Shown: positions 48,147 through 60,653 of the stretch, in pieces | Position numbering within the stretch: position 1 is the stretch's first letter | Layout: each line of letters begins with the position of its first letter | Source of the DNA: Trichoderma breve | Taxonomy: Eukaryota; Ascomycota; Sordariomycetes; Hypocreales; Hypocreaceae | NCBI RefSeq assembly: GCF_028502605.1 | Contig: NC_079234.1 | Span: forward strand, 1,240,001 to 1,304,000 | Reading direction: 5' to 3' | Length of the DNA stretch: 64,000 nucleotides | Translations under genes and position numbers: made by a program | Notes under the pieces: model-generated | What the model was told of the DNA's origin: nothing | Databases searched by the model: none | Seen by the model: the letters and a program-made list of their open reading frames with translations, nothing else

Positions 48147-50174
48147 GGAGACTTCTGGAATTTGTATCGTGTATTCCGTATATGAGTTTTATATACGGGC
48201 TAAGACCTTTCATATTGGAGTGTATCTTTTTTTTTTTTTTCAAGTTAAACGCTGTGCCGTTTATGTTTATACAGGTATACCAATGCATTTGAGTGTTATG
48301 TTATATAAGAAAGGTAAGCATTTTGTTTCCAAATGGAGAAATTTGCGACCACCCATCCCCTACCTGTTTATATCCAATTCGGCAGTACATGTACTTAAAC
48401 ACTCTAAGCTACATAGCACTGCAGATCTGTTTCTGTTTCATGTCCACACCATAAATCGGCATACAAAAGAAGCAGTGTATTTTTAGCAGCAAGATCCTGA
48501 TCCTTTAGTTTCATGAGGGATGCCGGTCGCGTGTGGCATCCAAGACCCCAAATGTATGAAACAAGCACAGCTCTTGGCTCAGCCCTATTCATGGTGCTTC
48601 CCAACTATCCCTGTCCTTGCCTGTTTCCTATAGTAACTTATAATTAGCGCAACAGAGTAACAAAAGAAATAGAATCGGCAGGATCTTATTGTAACGCCAC
48701 TAGTTTGTTGACGCCGTGGGTATACCAAACATGTACTGCCGCTTACAACGTGATGTTTTAAATGCATGCAGGATCGGTGGCGTTTCGTTTCTACAACTGG
48801 GGGTCGTGCATTTGAGATGGACCATATTCAAGCATATTAATGCTCAAAGAGCTATTATTTATAACACACCCTACCTCTCGCTCGACCAGCACCCTCTGGC
48901 ACAGACGGCAGGGGAAGGATTCGACCCGTGTAGCCATAGAAACCACAGGAATTGAATTACAGCCACCTTCACCATACACTCAAGCATGCCAAAGCACATA
49001 TAGTCGGTACAGCCACGCTGAGTAGAGCACATCTCCAAAACTTCTCGTTCCATATCACAGACAATAAGATCGACCTTCACACACAGACACATAGTCCCAG
49101 GGTAGTATTCCGCCTACCCCAAGGTGGTTAAAGGAAGACACCTTCTCCAATCTAGACGCGACTTCCAAGAGGGTAACAACAGAATTCTACCATAACACTT
49201 GCACAGGCTTCCAATACCACATCAAATCTTTCACCCCCGTAATCTCCATCAACAAGGGCGGTTGTCTGGGAACCCAATTGGCGGAGACAAACGGCAGCAA
49301 GCACTCAAAGTTGCCGTTGAGGCTGCATTCAAAACACCACACGAAGAAACTTCCGGTTGGTGAGCACAGACTTCCTGCGTCGAGGCGCCATTCCAGAACG
49401 AGTCATTGTACCCCAGGAAACGTCACGGAATCATTACTGGATGTCTCAAGTAAGCCTAGTGTTTAGCAAAAAAGACTCCCTGCCGCATGGATGGAAGCAC
49501 TCGGAAAATTAATGGCGAATGAGAAGGTGAAGAGACATGGCACTTGATTGATCGCCATCCTTATAATCTGTATATTTTGCATCAATATGTCCTTGGTAAA
49601 CACCAAGGGAGCTTAGGAGCATTTGAAGCATTTGGCAACGAGTGGGGACGGGAGCGGGTTTAACTATTGCCGGAGCCCCGCCAACTTTTCATCTATGAAT
49701 CTAGAATTTTTTTTCCGTTTTCCCATTTCCTTGCTTTCCTTCATCACCTTCAATTTCTTCCTCTTCTCTTTGCGAATTTGTGTGCACCTGATACTTCGAG
49801 CTATCAGCACTACTACAGCTAGCAGCAGTATCTTCATCAATGAGATATACATGTTTCCCCCTTTGCGCTTGACCGATCTCGTGCCTCGTGCGACTCGTGA
49901 ATTTTTTTTTTCCTCCTCCTTCTTTGGTGGCACATTCGAAGCTTTAGCGATCCTCTTTTCTCCGTGGTCGCCAGAGTCAATATGATGCCTATATAAACCC
50001 TTTTCTCTGTCGTGTTACAAAGTCTCAGCGTTTGCAATGAGGAACTTTGCGTCAAAATTCTACGAGATACATTCTTCCACACAATTTCCTTTTTGTTTCG
50101 TTGGTTTTCGCAATGTCGAGACCACGTGGGGCGTAGGGTTATTCTCTCTATTATCAAACTGCCTCTAGCGCCAT
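48147..50174. other. Gene-poor stretch
   Basis: No supported gene was found. It contains a T-run near 48226-48240 and the 3' flank of GET1 on the right. Overlapping ORFs on both strands near 48.8-49.0 and 49.6-49.9 kb are low-complexity or without motifs. Confidence 0.45.
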
Positions 50175-50989
50175 CTATGAAGTCTTCTTCTCGTCCGTAG
50201 TACTCGTCTCCTTGCTCTTCTCTTCGGTAGGAGTTTTGACAGGCGTTTCCGGCTGCTTTGAGCCCAAAACGAGCTTGAAGATGAAGGTCAAGATGTCGCT
50301 CAACAGCGTGACAATGCCTGCGCAAGCGAGCTGCCACGATGCGATACTGACGCTCCCCAGGGGAGCGCGCGGGAACGAGATGATCCACTCGGCGTAGTAA
50401 GGAAACCAGCCGTGCGGCAGCCAGAACATGGGCTCGGTGGCGTACCAGAAGGGAATAATGTATTGCGGCGCGCGAGTAAGGAGGAAGCGCAAGGCTGTGA
50501 GGGCGCTGTCGAACCTGGAGCGGGCGGAATCGAGTCCCTTTTCTACACACGTGAACGCACGCAACACCGGTCAGTATTTCGGTCGTAGGTACTAAGGGAG
50601 ATGTATAATGTCTCGGGGATGTAAAAGATGCACGTACTCGATGCCTCAAGCTGCTCGAGGAGCTTGTCGTGCTTGCGCCTCAGCTTTGCCCACTTTGCAA
50701 ACTCGTCCTGGCTGCTCGTGGCGTTCATCTCCCGCCGCACAGCAAGATAATCGGCTTGGACTTTTCGCTGCTCGGCGGCGGCTTTGGAGGTCGGCACGGG
50801 GAGGAAGTTGATGAGGGTCCAGAGCTGCGCAAAGACTGTTAGCACAAAGTATCCAAGAGAATTGTACGAGAGAGGTCCCAGGGTAATATGGCTGAGGCGT
50901 ACCAGGTCGTTGATCTTTGCTGCACCGACTGCGTTGATGAAGCTCACGGTGGCCTCGACGAGGAACACGATGAGCATAAGGTGAGCCAT
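50175..50989 (-). CDS. GET1: Guided entry of tail-anchored proteins factor 1 (GET1/WRB)
   Basis: Exons 50903-50989, 50638-50824 and 50175-50542 give 213 residues in phase from ATG 50989. The protein is an ER membrane receptor subunit that, with GET2, takes tail-anchored proteins from the GET3 ATPase. TM1 is the N-terminal hydrophobic stretch (LMLIVFLVEATVSFI). The cytosolic coiled coil contains the strongly conserved TSKAAAEQ, NATSSQDEFAKWAKL and RRKHDKLLEQLE, which contacts GET3. Next come FWYATEPMFWLPHGWFPYY and FPRAPLGSVSIASWQLAC, leading into TM2 and TM3. The tail is Lys/Thr/Glu-rich. Its length is normal. It is divergent from the prenyltransferase-alpha-like gene. Confidence 0.95.
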
Positions 50990-51314
50990 GTTGGCGGCGT
51001 CGAAATAGCTTGCGAAAAGTGTACAAGGTGATGCTGATTTCCCAGCCTGCCACTTTCTCTCAAACTGCGGCAAAGGCGAAGCTCTGCTCTGCTTGTGGCT
51101 CGTGGTGAAATGTTGGAACAGGTGACTCTGCAGCTTGACTTTGGCCAGCTGGACAGACATACAGACGACGTATGTCATAACCCCGAGCTATTGCATGTGG
51201 GCTGTCTGCCGTGCCTCGCCAGCTGTGCCGACTCCACCATGCACTTACCCTGCACTAACCTTGAAAGCGATACAAAAACACGCGTGCAATCGACAAAACG
51301 ACTTGGGGTTTCAA
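50990..51314. promoter_or_regulatory. Shared divergent promoter region of GET1 and the PTAR1-like gene
   Basis: Only 325 nt separate the two start codons, which point away from each other. Both promoters and 5' UTRs must lie here or overlap the genes. No clear TATA box is seen. Confidence 0.55.
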
Positions 51315-52343
51315 ATGTCGAGAGCTTTGGATGACGATGTTAAGAGGGCAATCAAGCAGGGCGACCATGAGCAGGTTTTTACCAGAATCGCGGATGCGCT
51401 GTCGCAGCGGCTGCCAGAATTGCTAGAGATTGAAATGCTGGGGCGAAGCCACATGGTTGATGGACAGACGATACTTCTACAAGATGGACCAGCAATTGCG
51501 GTGCCAAAGCTACGATTGGTGCAAGCTTTTCTTTATGCCCGCAGGATACTTCAAAAACACGTGGAAGGAGTGCGGGATGAGACCAACGAGGATGGGCTTG
51601 TGTTGAGAGCGACAGCTGTGATGCTCTTGATGGACCCTGAACATCTTACAGCCGCAAACACGAGGAAGAGGCTCATTCAAGACACGATCAAGTCAGGCAC
51701 AGACATTGAGTCAAGACTTCACGATGAACAGTACCTGATAGACAGCCTTCTTACGAGTCGCCTTCATCGCCATACGAAATCGCCCACGCTATGGAGCCAT
51801 CGCCAATGGCTCATGCAGCGCTTCCAAGATCACGGCCTCGAGATAGATGCTACAGACACCATGAAAAGGGTCATCTCGGTAGCCGCCGAGCGACACCCAC
51901 GCAACTACTACGCCTGGCTTCACGCGCGGTATCTGACCAAGGCCGTGTCCGAGACGGCGTCGCGAGGGGACAACCTCCCGGGCATGCGAGGAGATAACCT
52001 TCTGGGCATGCTGGACGCGGCGAAGAAATGGGCCATGGCCCACCACGATGACATCTCCGGGTGGGCGTTCCTCATGTTCTTCCTGGACCGGCACCCGGAA
52101 TACGCTGGGTCGGTTGTTAGCGAGGCGACGAGGCTGGCGGCTTCATTTCACTGGCGGAATGAGTCTGTCTGGTACTTTTTTAGAAACATTGCTGCGAGGC
52201 CTTGGTGTGACCAGGGCTGTCGAGAAGGGGTCGAGGCTACGAGGCTGGCGCTGCTGGGCGGCGTGGAGGAAAAATCGGATGGAGCGAGATTCTTGGAACA
52301 GGCATCAAGTTGGATCCAGACGTACCATTCCACACCTGTATAA
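51315..52343 (+). CDS. Protein prenyltransferase alpha-subunit repeat protein (PTAR1-like)
   Basis: This is an intronless frame of 342 residues. ATG 51315 is chosen because the open frame upstream overlaps the divergent promoter and lacks family sequence. PPTA-type helical repeats are visible as LWSHRQWLMQRF, NYYAWLHARYL, SGWAFLMFFLDRH and ESVWYFFRNI. The family includes farnesyl- and geranylgeranyl-transferase alpha subunits, and PTAR1 in animals is part of a third type of transferase. A small tandem repeat, GDNLPGMR then GDNLLGM, near residues 218-232 looks like a local 24-nt duplication. Catalytic activity would need a beta subunit. The exact role is unclear. Confidence 0.85.
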   Translation: MSRALDDDVKRAIKQGDHEQVFTRIADALSQRLPELLEIEMLGRSHMVDGQTILLQDGPAIAVPKLRLVQAFLYARRILQKHVEGVRDETNEDGLVLRATAVMLLMDPEHLTAANTRKRLIQDTIKSGTDIESRLHDEQYLIDSLLTSRLHRHTKSPTLWSHRQWLMQRFQDHGLEIDATDTMKRVISVAAERHPRNYYAWLHARYLTKAVSETASRGDNLPGMRGDNLLGMLDAAKKWAMAHHDDISGWAFLMFFLDRHPEYAGSVVSEATRLAASFHWRNESVWYFFRNIAARPWCDQGCREGVEATRLALLGGVEEKSDGARFLEQASSWIQTYHSTPV

Positions 52344-55300
52344 GCGATGGGGGGAGAGAGAGATATGGAAGAGATGCCGGTTATTTTGTCTTCCCATTTG
52401 CTCAGTAAGAACTTTAAAACCTCTTCCCCCCCCCCCTTCTATGCACGAAAGAAATCGAGCCACAGCGTTCAGGGGAGGACGATGTGGCTGTGAGCAAGGC
52501 CAGAATCTCCGCGTTTGGACATAGTTTAATAAGGTGCACCGTGCTCGATGCCAGGGGTTGTTTACTCGAGGGCGACGTCAATCCTTGATTTTTCCCTCTT
52601 CGGCCGCCACCAAGGCTTTTCTTGGGCCTACCTGCAGTTTCCGTAGCTGCGGTGATTTTAGGATTCAGGTATCCCGAATAGATTAAGAACCGCATTATCC
52701 GCATTCCAAAGCCGGGGGTGACCACTCATCGCAGCGTGATGTCCCTGAACTGCCGAAGACGGTGGTGGGTGACGAATATATTGACAGGCTGACTTCAGCA
52801 TGAGACTGTCTGCCGAGTTAATTTACGTAAGGAGAGATGTGACGGATGAGTTTTGACAGATGGAAGGATTAGAGTTGCATGAATCTCGGGTTTGATGGTG
52901 AGCGGCGTTGGAGAACCCTTTCCGGGGCGCCAAGCCTACGAGGGGGTTGAGCAAGCGACAGCATTGAAGAAGAAGACAAGCGAGAATGAGGGTGGGGGAA
53001 GAGAACAAGCGAAAATGCAATGCATGGAGTTGAGGCTCTAAAAAAAGGATTAAGCTACTGCTATTTAAAAAAGACCGCGGAGATGAGAAGAACATAGACG
53101 AGCTCGACAAGTAAACGAGATTATCTTCAGAGTGAATAGCGACAACAACAACCGGAATATTGGATCAACTGGCCAATACTCCGTACATCAACTAGATGGA
53201 TGTAATGTACAACAAGATCGTGGAAATTGTGGCAGTGTAACTCCGCTAGTAGCGTGCGGACGCGGGTGTAAGTCCCAGGGCCTGGGTGATCGGGCCTTTG
53301 GAGATGAATCCTTGGGCTAGCTCCATGATCTACAGAGCCATTGCCCCGACAGAGCAGCTCCCGAATAGGGTCACTGATATCAGATGTTACAGACTGGGAG
53401 GTAAGGTGGTATCAACTCGAGCAAGTATAGGAACAAGTACGGCTTGTACAGGCATACTGATGATGCGGTTAACAGCATTTTGGATGGCAGATTCGGGATT
53501 TATCGTAAAGAAGGAATGGGAAAGAAAAGAAAAGAAAGAAAAGAAAAGAAGCTGAAGACACACATGATTGAAGTTGACGTGTATGACCGTGATTGGCAAT
53601 CCCCGTCTCGCGCACGCCGTAGTCACAGCTGACAAGCTGGATTGTGAGACTTTTTCCCCTCGTTCTCCCTGCCTCTACTTGCTTCAGCAGCCACATCTCC
53701 ATCGACATCTCCATCGACATTGATAGGTAAGATGGATGGTGGTTGCATTGCGTGTCGAGTGCGACATGCAGATGGTCCAGTGGTTGCGTGGTACATGGAC
53801 TCATACTAGGCCCTTGGCGCCGTTGCAAGTACACACACATGAAACCGAGCACATACATACATTAGCACGTGCAGTTGGCCGCAGGTGAACTTCGAAGCCT
53901 TCCATGCATTGACAAGGTTCGATCTGCGCATTGGCAAGGTGCAGGGTTCAGGTTTGAGGTTTGAGGCTAGGCCAGGCGTGGAGAGTCTTGACTCTTGAGG
54001 GTGCTGGAACTGGATTGGGATTGGCGGCCTCGAGCGCTGAGGCTTTTCGTTTAGTAGCGGCCCGCTCGGCTAAGCACAGTCGCCCTGCGGATGGCCGATT
54101 TTAGAGGGCGAAAAGCCGAGAGGCAGCGGCGGTTGGAGGGTGGGCAGCTGGTTGAAACGAAACGAAAAAAAGACAGGCGAGAGACATCAGATGATGTGCG
54201 CTGCATCTGAAATGTCCATAACCGATTTTTGGATTTCCGCATCTCGAGAATAGGAGGACACAGGCACGGTCGTGATACCGCCGTTCGGTGTCAATGGATG
54301 TGCTCAGTGTTTCCTACAGCCGTAGCTGCCCGCCAGGCCAATAATTGGCACTCGAGATGACGCCCAGAGACAAAAGTCAGGCTGTCATGTGTGTTGCAGC
54401 AGAGCATCAGCATCAAACCCAAGAAAGATAATACCAAAGCCCACGACGTCACCACAAAGCGAAGATTCGTCCTCCACTGGCTCATCTGAGACTCCAGTTT
54501 GCTGCAAGTGTTGCTGCAAGTGTTGACGCCAGTGTGAGCCGCATTTTGGGGGAGTTCTAGTGCAAGGGTTAGCGGGGAGGGGCCCCCATTTGAGCTGCCC
54601 TCTTAGTCGATACTAGACATCCAGATCCTTGCCGTTGTCTTGGGCGGTGGTTTTCTGCGTCTGGTTGTTTGCTTTAGCGACACAGCACTTGGCTCCAAGC
54701 GGTTGGTTGGTATGCGGATAAGTTGGGTTAGGTGGGATGGCTTGCAGCAGACCTGGTAACGAGTTCATTTGGATTTGATGCTAGTCCAGCTTGAACCTCG
54801 TTGATTGATATTCCAGTATCGTGGATGGGGTTTGAGCGGCGCCGCTTCGAGCTTAGCAGCCTCGACCAATGCAACATGATTCAGTTCCAGTTGGTCTGGT
54901 GGTGTACTGTCAACCTGGACACTGGACTGTATCGAATGGATATCACTCACTCAATCCAAGCCCCGGAACGTGCTAAGCAGGCATGACCTCCACACGATGC
55001 AACGTGAGGTAATACGCAGCAAACCCGCATGCACGATAGATTGAAGGAGGCGCCACGGAGAGAAAGACACAGATGCACACGAAACAACATCTCCAATTGA
55101 CGAGCAAATGGCGATTGCGATCAAGGCCGATTCGAGACAGGGCTTGCAGAGAGGCTTGAGGCTTGCGGAAAAGACAGCAGGTGATGCATCATGAGGGCCA
55201 TCAGCTGGAAAGATGTGGAAGAAGAGAAGAAAAAAAGACGGATGAGGCGTCGCCAGTTGGTACCACCGCCGCTGGTATCGGTACCTGTACAAGCCCGCTC

Positions 55301-55589
55301 GCGCTTTTCCCCGCGCTAGAGACAGCGATACGGCCCTGCCCGCGCCAAATGTGTCGACGCGGCCGGTCGCTTTGGTAGCGCTCTGGTTTTAGTACTTGTA
55401 CTGGGCCAAGTCCCCGAGGGTTTCATTAATTTGGACATCTCGCTTCAATCTCCCTAGTTCTGGGCCTCCTTTCAGACTCTCCACAAAAGCGACGTCGATT
55501 TTCAGGGCAATCTTTTGCTCTTGCTTTAGCTTAGCGTCCGTGGCCTCGATAAGGGCCTCGTTCAATTTCCATTGATCCAACTTCTGTTA
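52344..55589. other. Long gene-poor stretch
   Basis: No gene is supported over about 3.2 kb. It includes a C10 run near 52427, purine-rich repeats (GAAAA/GAAAG) at 53519-53552, and short direct repeats at 53690-53720 and 54500-54525. A minus-strand ORF at 55389-55580 is helix-rich and opens just after an AG, but no other exon could be joined. Confidence 0.4.
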
Positions 55590-55760
55590 TCTTTCTTCGC
55601 CTCCCCTCATCGCCGCATCGCCATTCCTCCATCCTCCTCTACCTCTCCTCCTCTCCTCCTATACCCTCCTCCTCCTTCCCCTCCCATATAGACTTGCCGT
55701 TTCCTTTGAGTCTTTCCCCCTCATATTCCTTTTTTATTTATTTATTTTATTTTATTTTCC
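55590..55760 (+). promoter_or_regulatory. CT-rich tract upstream of the aspartic protease gene
   Basis: This is a long run dominated by CCTCCT and CTCCTC units followed by T/A-rich sequence, 400-570 nt before the ATG. Such tracts are typical of strong fungal promoters or long 5' leaders. Confidence 0.45.
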
Positions 55761-56157
55761 CCATTGCTTTCCGTCGCGTTTAGCGAGCTGCAGCATCGTC
55801 TATCCTTAATATTAGCGCATCGTTCCTTGTTTTGCTTGTACCGGCATTTGCATAAGCTATCAGCTTCCTCTTACGGTTTCTCTCGTCTTGTTTGCGATAC
55901 CGAACCGACAGTCCGATTCGAATCCATCTGCAGCATCTTCTCTCTCTCCTGCTTGAATCTGATTCCCGCCTCTGTCGAAGTTTTCTTTGCATCTGCTCTG
56001 CTTCGCCACCCTCGAATTTGTCGCCATCCAATTCCCTCCAATTGTTCTGCTCCTTTCCAGTAATCTGGCAATGTTATATGCGTAATTTCTAATCACCTAA
56101 TAACTTGACTCCCGGGCTTTTCGAACCCCAAACCGCTCCTCCTCATCTTAATTCAAC

Positions 56158-57821
56158 ATGCGTCCAAATACGGTCTTGCTGGCGCCGCTGGCTTTGTATG
56201 CGTCGGGCGCCCTTGCGTTCTATCCGTATACGCCGCCGTGGCTGAAGGAGCTTGAGGAACACAATGCTGGTGAGGCAAAGAGAAGTGTGGAAAATGGCAT
56301 GACGTTCGACGTCAGGCGAAGAGCATCCAGACGTGTAAGTCCAAGTCGAAACCTCATTCGTCGCTTATACATGCTGACCCATGATTCGCTAGGCTCCTGC
56401 ATCGCAAGAAGAAAAGGCTGCATGGCAGGCGGCTTTGCTAGCTCACAAATACAACGAACGGAGCGCCCCGAATTCCAACCATGATTCGAATCTCTCAAAA
56501 AGAGGCAACCAGTTCCATATCATGGAGGCCGTTGACCCCAAAACCCCAAAGACTGCGGGGCTCGACCAGGACGGAACCGATTATTCGTATTTCGTAGAGG
56601 CATTGCTTGGTTCTGAGAAAACTAAGATGTATATGCTTCTCGACACTGGAGCTGGCTCGAGCTGGGTCATGGGCACCGACTGTACATCTCAAGCATGCTC
56701 TTTGCATGACTCCTTCGGACCCGATGATTCGAGTACACTGAAATCCAGCTCAAAGGATTTCTCCATCGCCTATGGATCTGGATCTGTTAGTGGTTCGCTG
56801 GTCACTGACACCATCGAAGTGGCAGGCATGAGCTTGTCATATCAGTTTGGTTTGGCCACCAATACCTCTTCGGATTTCGTGCACTTCGCTTTTGATGGCA
56901 TTCTCGGCATGTCCATGAACAGTGGCGCCAATGAGAACTTCCTATCGGCATTGGAGGGTGCTGGCATGTTGAGCCAAAGCATCTTCTCCGTCGCATTGGC
57001 TCGAGCATCTGACGGTTACAACGATGGCGAAGTCACCTTTGGTGCCACAAACCCTTCCAGGTACACTGGCGCCATCACGTATACCTCCATTCCTACTGGT
57101 AGCGACTGGTCCATCCCGTTGGACGACATGTCCTACAATGGCAAGAAGGCTAGTGCCGGCGGCATCAATGCTTACATCGATACCGGCACCTCCTACATGT
57201 TCGGCCCGGCAAAGAATGTCAAGGCTTTGCACGCTGTCATTGATGGAGCGCAGAGCTCAGATGGCGTCACTTGGACAGTTCCCTGCGATACCACCACCCC
57301 GCTGGTCGTCACTTTTTCTGGTGTTGATCATGCCATCTCCAGCGAAGACTGGATCTCCCCCAAGGATAGCACTGGAAAGTGCACCAGCAATGTCTACGGC
57401 TATGAGGTAGTCTCTGGATCCTGGCTCTTTGGCGACACATTCCTGAAGAACGTCTACGCCGTCTTCGACAAGGACCAGAAGCGAATTGGTGAGTTTCTTT
57501 TTGCAAATACATGACCTGAGGCCCACGGAATACTAACTTGATTCAGGATTTGCCAAGCGGACCGGCTCCTCCACCGGTAACAAAAGTATCGCTACGGCCA
57601 CGGATACGAGCGTTGCCTCTGCTACTGCAGAGAGCACCGGCACAGCCACCTTTGAGCCCCCGTCCTCGACCGAGCCTCCCATGGGCCTCAACGGCCAAGA
57701 GACGTCAACCGTAGCCCAGCCCACTCAGACCCCTGGCTCCTCAGGGGCTGCATCGCTTATCCGGAGTGGCAGCCCGGCTCTTGTTTTATGTATATTGCCT
57801 TTTCTTGTACTGCTGGCATGA
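56158..57821 (+). CDS. GPI-anchored pepsin-like aspartic protease (yapsin-type)
   Basis: Exons 56158-56334, 56393-57488 and 57547-57821 give 515 residues in phase. A signal peptide of about 20 residues (LLAPLALYASGALA) is followed by a propeptide that ends near the KRGN Kex2-like site. Catalytic motif 1 is LLDTGAGSSWVMGTDC and motif 2 is YIDTGTSYMFGP; the flap region has AYGSGSVSG. The C-terminal 80 residues are Ser/Thr-rich and end in a hydrophobic stretch (LVLCILPFLVLLA), the usual GPI-attachment signal. It should act at the cell surface, shedding or processing proteins. A cysteine pair after motif 1 (TDCTSQAC) is typical. Confidence 0.9.
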
Positions 57822-58533
57822 AATATTGCTACGCTCAGCATTCACTACTTTACTTTTAATTGTTTGAAAACCCCGAGATAGTCCCTGGCTACCTCCATGG
57901 AAATACGTTCCACGTCACGGCACGATTGTGCGGCGATTGCAGCAGCTGCACCAATGAGAGTCTTTTGAAGCCATTTGAGCACATCCGAAATAAACGCGTC
58001 ACTCGCTATAGCAGATTTAGCTGCAAGATACCCCTCGTATGAGTTTCAATGGCAACAGGATGTGAAAATCCTTAGCTGCTCCGATTCGACAAGGCTTCGT
58101 GGCCATATCTATATACATGTAAACCAGGGCGGCGCTTATCATTACAAATATTCTGCGACATATCTGCGAATTGTTGCGCACTCCATTCGTTGAAGTAGCA
58201 TTCTGCGCACGGAAGGCGTTGGGCAATGAACCCTCGTTTTGGGCTGGCATACACGTCATGTTTACTTTGCATTGTTTGTTTAGGATGGCATATTCGTCAC
58301 GTTCACTTTGCATTGTTTGTTTGTTGTCACATTGGCCATGTCAACGTTTGTATTTTTGTAGTAGCATAGCGTGTTATATAGTGAAAGCCATCAATGTCGA
58401 ATCCAGTAAAGGAGAATAACATTGAAGTGTTCCAAAGTTCATGTGTATATACACTGTCGTCCCTTGTATGTCCTGCTTGCCCTGCTGATAAATTCCCGTT
58501 CTCAAAGCCAACTTATGCTGTCAGTACATCTGA
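57822..58533. other. Convergent 3' spacer
   Basis: This spacer lies between the convergent aspartic protease and GH64 genes. It contains the 41-bp direct repeat at 58245-58322 and no supported gene. Confidence 0.5.
58245..58322. repeat. 41-bp imperfect tandem duplication
   Basis: Two copies start TGGCATA and end GCATTGTTTGTTT. The differences between the copies are few and include C/T changes. Confidence 0.75.
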
Positions 58534-59868
58534 TTATACATCTGTCGGCGGAGAGCCAACATAAATCGTCAATAGACTTGGATCCCCTGCCGCAACTGTA
58601 CCCGACGCATCTTCATTCCCATTAGGATTGACGTCGTCGTAAGAAAACGCATAGCCCCTACCATCCACCTGCAATTCATGTACAAGGCGACTGTAATGAT
58701 TCGTTGGGCTGACCTTGTAGTGATAGTCCGATCCCAAACTAGGCTGGACGTGTCCTCCTTGGAGGAGAAGCGTCGAACGCACGAACCCGGCGCAAAGACG
58801 GGGGACTACGGCAAGGTGAGTGGAAGTTTCGTTCTCATGTCGGGCAAAGGGGCCGCCGTTGCAGCCCCAGATATCGGCGGCGGTAGGCTTGGGATATCTG
58901 TGAGGGTCGTCGCCGCAGTGCATGGTGTCGTTGTCGACTAGGCATGAGACGTTGCCCAGCTCACGTTGGGTGTCGATGATGAGGGGCGTTTTTGAGTAGG
59001 TGTCCCAAACGTCGTCCACATACTTTGTCCAGTACTCTTTGAAGGCGTTTTCGTTTATGCGCTGGTAATAGTTTGGAGAAATGACCCGGATTGGGCGGTT
59101 GTCGTTGGCCATGACGCACATTCCGAGCCAGTGATGGCCATCCTTAATTTTCTGTTCGTAAAGGCCGTAGCAGAGCTTGCGAACGGCGTCTGGTTGGAGT
59201 CCGCGGGTGATTTGGGGAGTGCCTCCGCCTGTAGTTGAGAGAACCATGCTGAGCATGAGTCCGACAAAGTCGACGTAGCTGATGTTGGCGTAGATCGATC
59301 CATCTTCGGGGTACGTCAGTTCTATGAAACCCCAGTTGAGAGAAGCGCTGGGATCATTGGAGTTGACAGAAGGCTGTACGAGGCCTTCCCCGTCTCCGCG
59401 GTCGAGAATGGCGAACGTGAGATTGCCCTCGCAGAAGTAGATTCTTCCCGAGTTGAGGGGAATGGAGAGATTGACGGTGATGAATTCGTTTATGGCGGGT
59501 AGAGGAATCGCAATGTCTTGCTTGATCTCGACGGGGAGTGAAGAGCCGTTGGAGTTGGGGTATACGAGTCTGCCGTCTGTGGTGATGAAGACGATGGCGC
59601 CGTTCATGTCTAGGCCTTGGATGTAGGCATTGATTGGGCCGCCAGCGTATTTATTGATGAGCTTCAATGGTAGAGTGTGATTTCCCGATGGCTTGCTTTG
59701 GTCGACATTGGGGCGATATGCGCCGTTGAGAATGTTTCCGTCGGTGATTACCACGTCTTGGGGCCCGCCGGGCTCTGCAAGGGTGGCTCCCCTCTCTATA
59801 AAGGATGCCTCATGAGATGCTATTGACAAGGCGACGCTCGCCATGAGAAAGAGGCTTGTGAAATGCAT
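58534..59868 (-). CDS. Secreted GH64 beta-1,3-glucanase
   Basis: This is an intronless frame of 444 residues from ATG 59868. It has a signal peptide (FTSLFLMASVALSIASHEAS). GH64 features are visible: PLKLINKYAGGPINAYIQG, the strand-rich N-terminal barrel with GRIYFCEGNLTFAI, WGFIELTYPEDGSIYANISYVDFVG containing acidic residues in the substrate cleft, and GCNGGPF near the C-terminus. The family cuts beta-1,3-glucan, releasing laminari-oligosaccharides. In a fungus this suits wall remodelling or attack on other fungi. Several N-glycosylation sites (NHT, NGS, NLS, NLT, NIS) fit secretion. A TATA-like element lies at about 60094-60100 on the minus strand. Confidence 0.9.
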   Translation of the reverse strand: MHFTSLFLMASVALSIASHEASFIERGATLAEPGGPQDVVITDGNILNGAYRPNVDQSKPSGNHTLPLKLINKYAGGPINAYIQGLDMNGAIVFITTDGRLVYPNSNGSSLPVEIKQDIAIPLPAINEFITVNLSIPLNSGRIYFCEGNLTFAILDRGDGEGLVQPSVNSNDPSASLNWGFIELTYPEDGSIYANISYVDFVGLMLSMVLSTTGGGTPQITRGLQPDAVRKLCYGLYEQKIKDGHHWLGMCVMANDNRPIRVISPNYYQRINENAFKEYWTKYVDDVWDTYSKTPLIIDTQRELGNVSCLVDNDTMHCGDDPHRYPKPTAADIWGCNGGPFARHENETSTHLAVVPRLCAGFVRSTLLLQGGHVQPSLGSDYHYKVSPTNHYSRLVHELQVDGRGYAFSYDDVNPNGNEDASGTVAAGDPSLLTIYVGSPPTDV

Positions 59869-60653
59869 TGCGATGCTCTGCGAATATTGACAAAGAGTTG
59901 ATACGTTTGCTGATAAGCTATGATTCGTGAGATGTCCTGATGGATGATATTGACATGTTAGATACTATTTCGTCAAGAAATGCATCGAATACTAAGCATG
60001 AGAGAAGATGTCGTGCTGGGTAGAGAAGACGCTGCTCAAAACTCCAAAACCAAAATTTCCCAAGCATCGCATGAACAATGGCGAAGTGCCCCGTTTTATA
60101 TTTCAGTAATTAAGTTACCACGGCCATTCCGCCATTTTTACGGATGATTTGATGATACATATAATTGTGGAGTAACTTTAAAACCTTATACCAGAGGGCT
60201 ATACGAAGCATCCAGTTACTACTCCAAATGTGAGAATTATATACCTGTCGAATAGTGTCTTGTTGTCCTGCGTTCAAGTCACGCCATGCCATTGACACAC
60301 TGTGGAATAGCATAAACTTTACTATTTGATGCTTTGGAGATGACAGCGGAAACATATATTAGTATCTTCTGGTTCATATGGCTGGTTCTCCTGTTCCTAG
60401 GTGGAATACCTGAACAATTTCCCTCGTTGGAGTTCACACGGAACGCCACATAGATGTATAGTGTAGCTAGGGCTGTTCTAGATTTGAACGTGTGGATCAA
60501 ACAGAGTCAGGAACATACTTTTCCAGAAAACCTGAAATGACTACTAACAATAGATAAGTATATGTATATAGATGCGCCACGACGCTGCTCGTGAAAGCTA
60601 TAAGAAAGTTTGATAAGAGATACAACGGCATTGATGTTATTGACCACGAGCAA
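59869..60653. other. Intergenic: GH64 promoter and amidase 3' flank
   Basis: The minus-strand sequence TATAAAACGG near 60091-60100 is a likely TATA box about 230 nt before the GH64 start. No gene was seen. Confidence 0.5.

Noticed and set aside
49837..50649. Minus-strand frame of 270 codons with Arg/His-rich sequence
   Set aside because: It overlaps GET1 exons in another frame and shows only low-complexity composition, while GET1 explains the same DNA with strong family motifs.
55389..55580. Short minus-strand ORF, helix-rich, opening next to an AG
   Set aside because: It could be a terminal exon, but no upstream exon with matching phase was found before the CT-rich tract.
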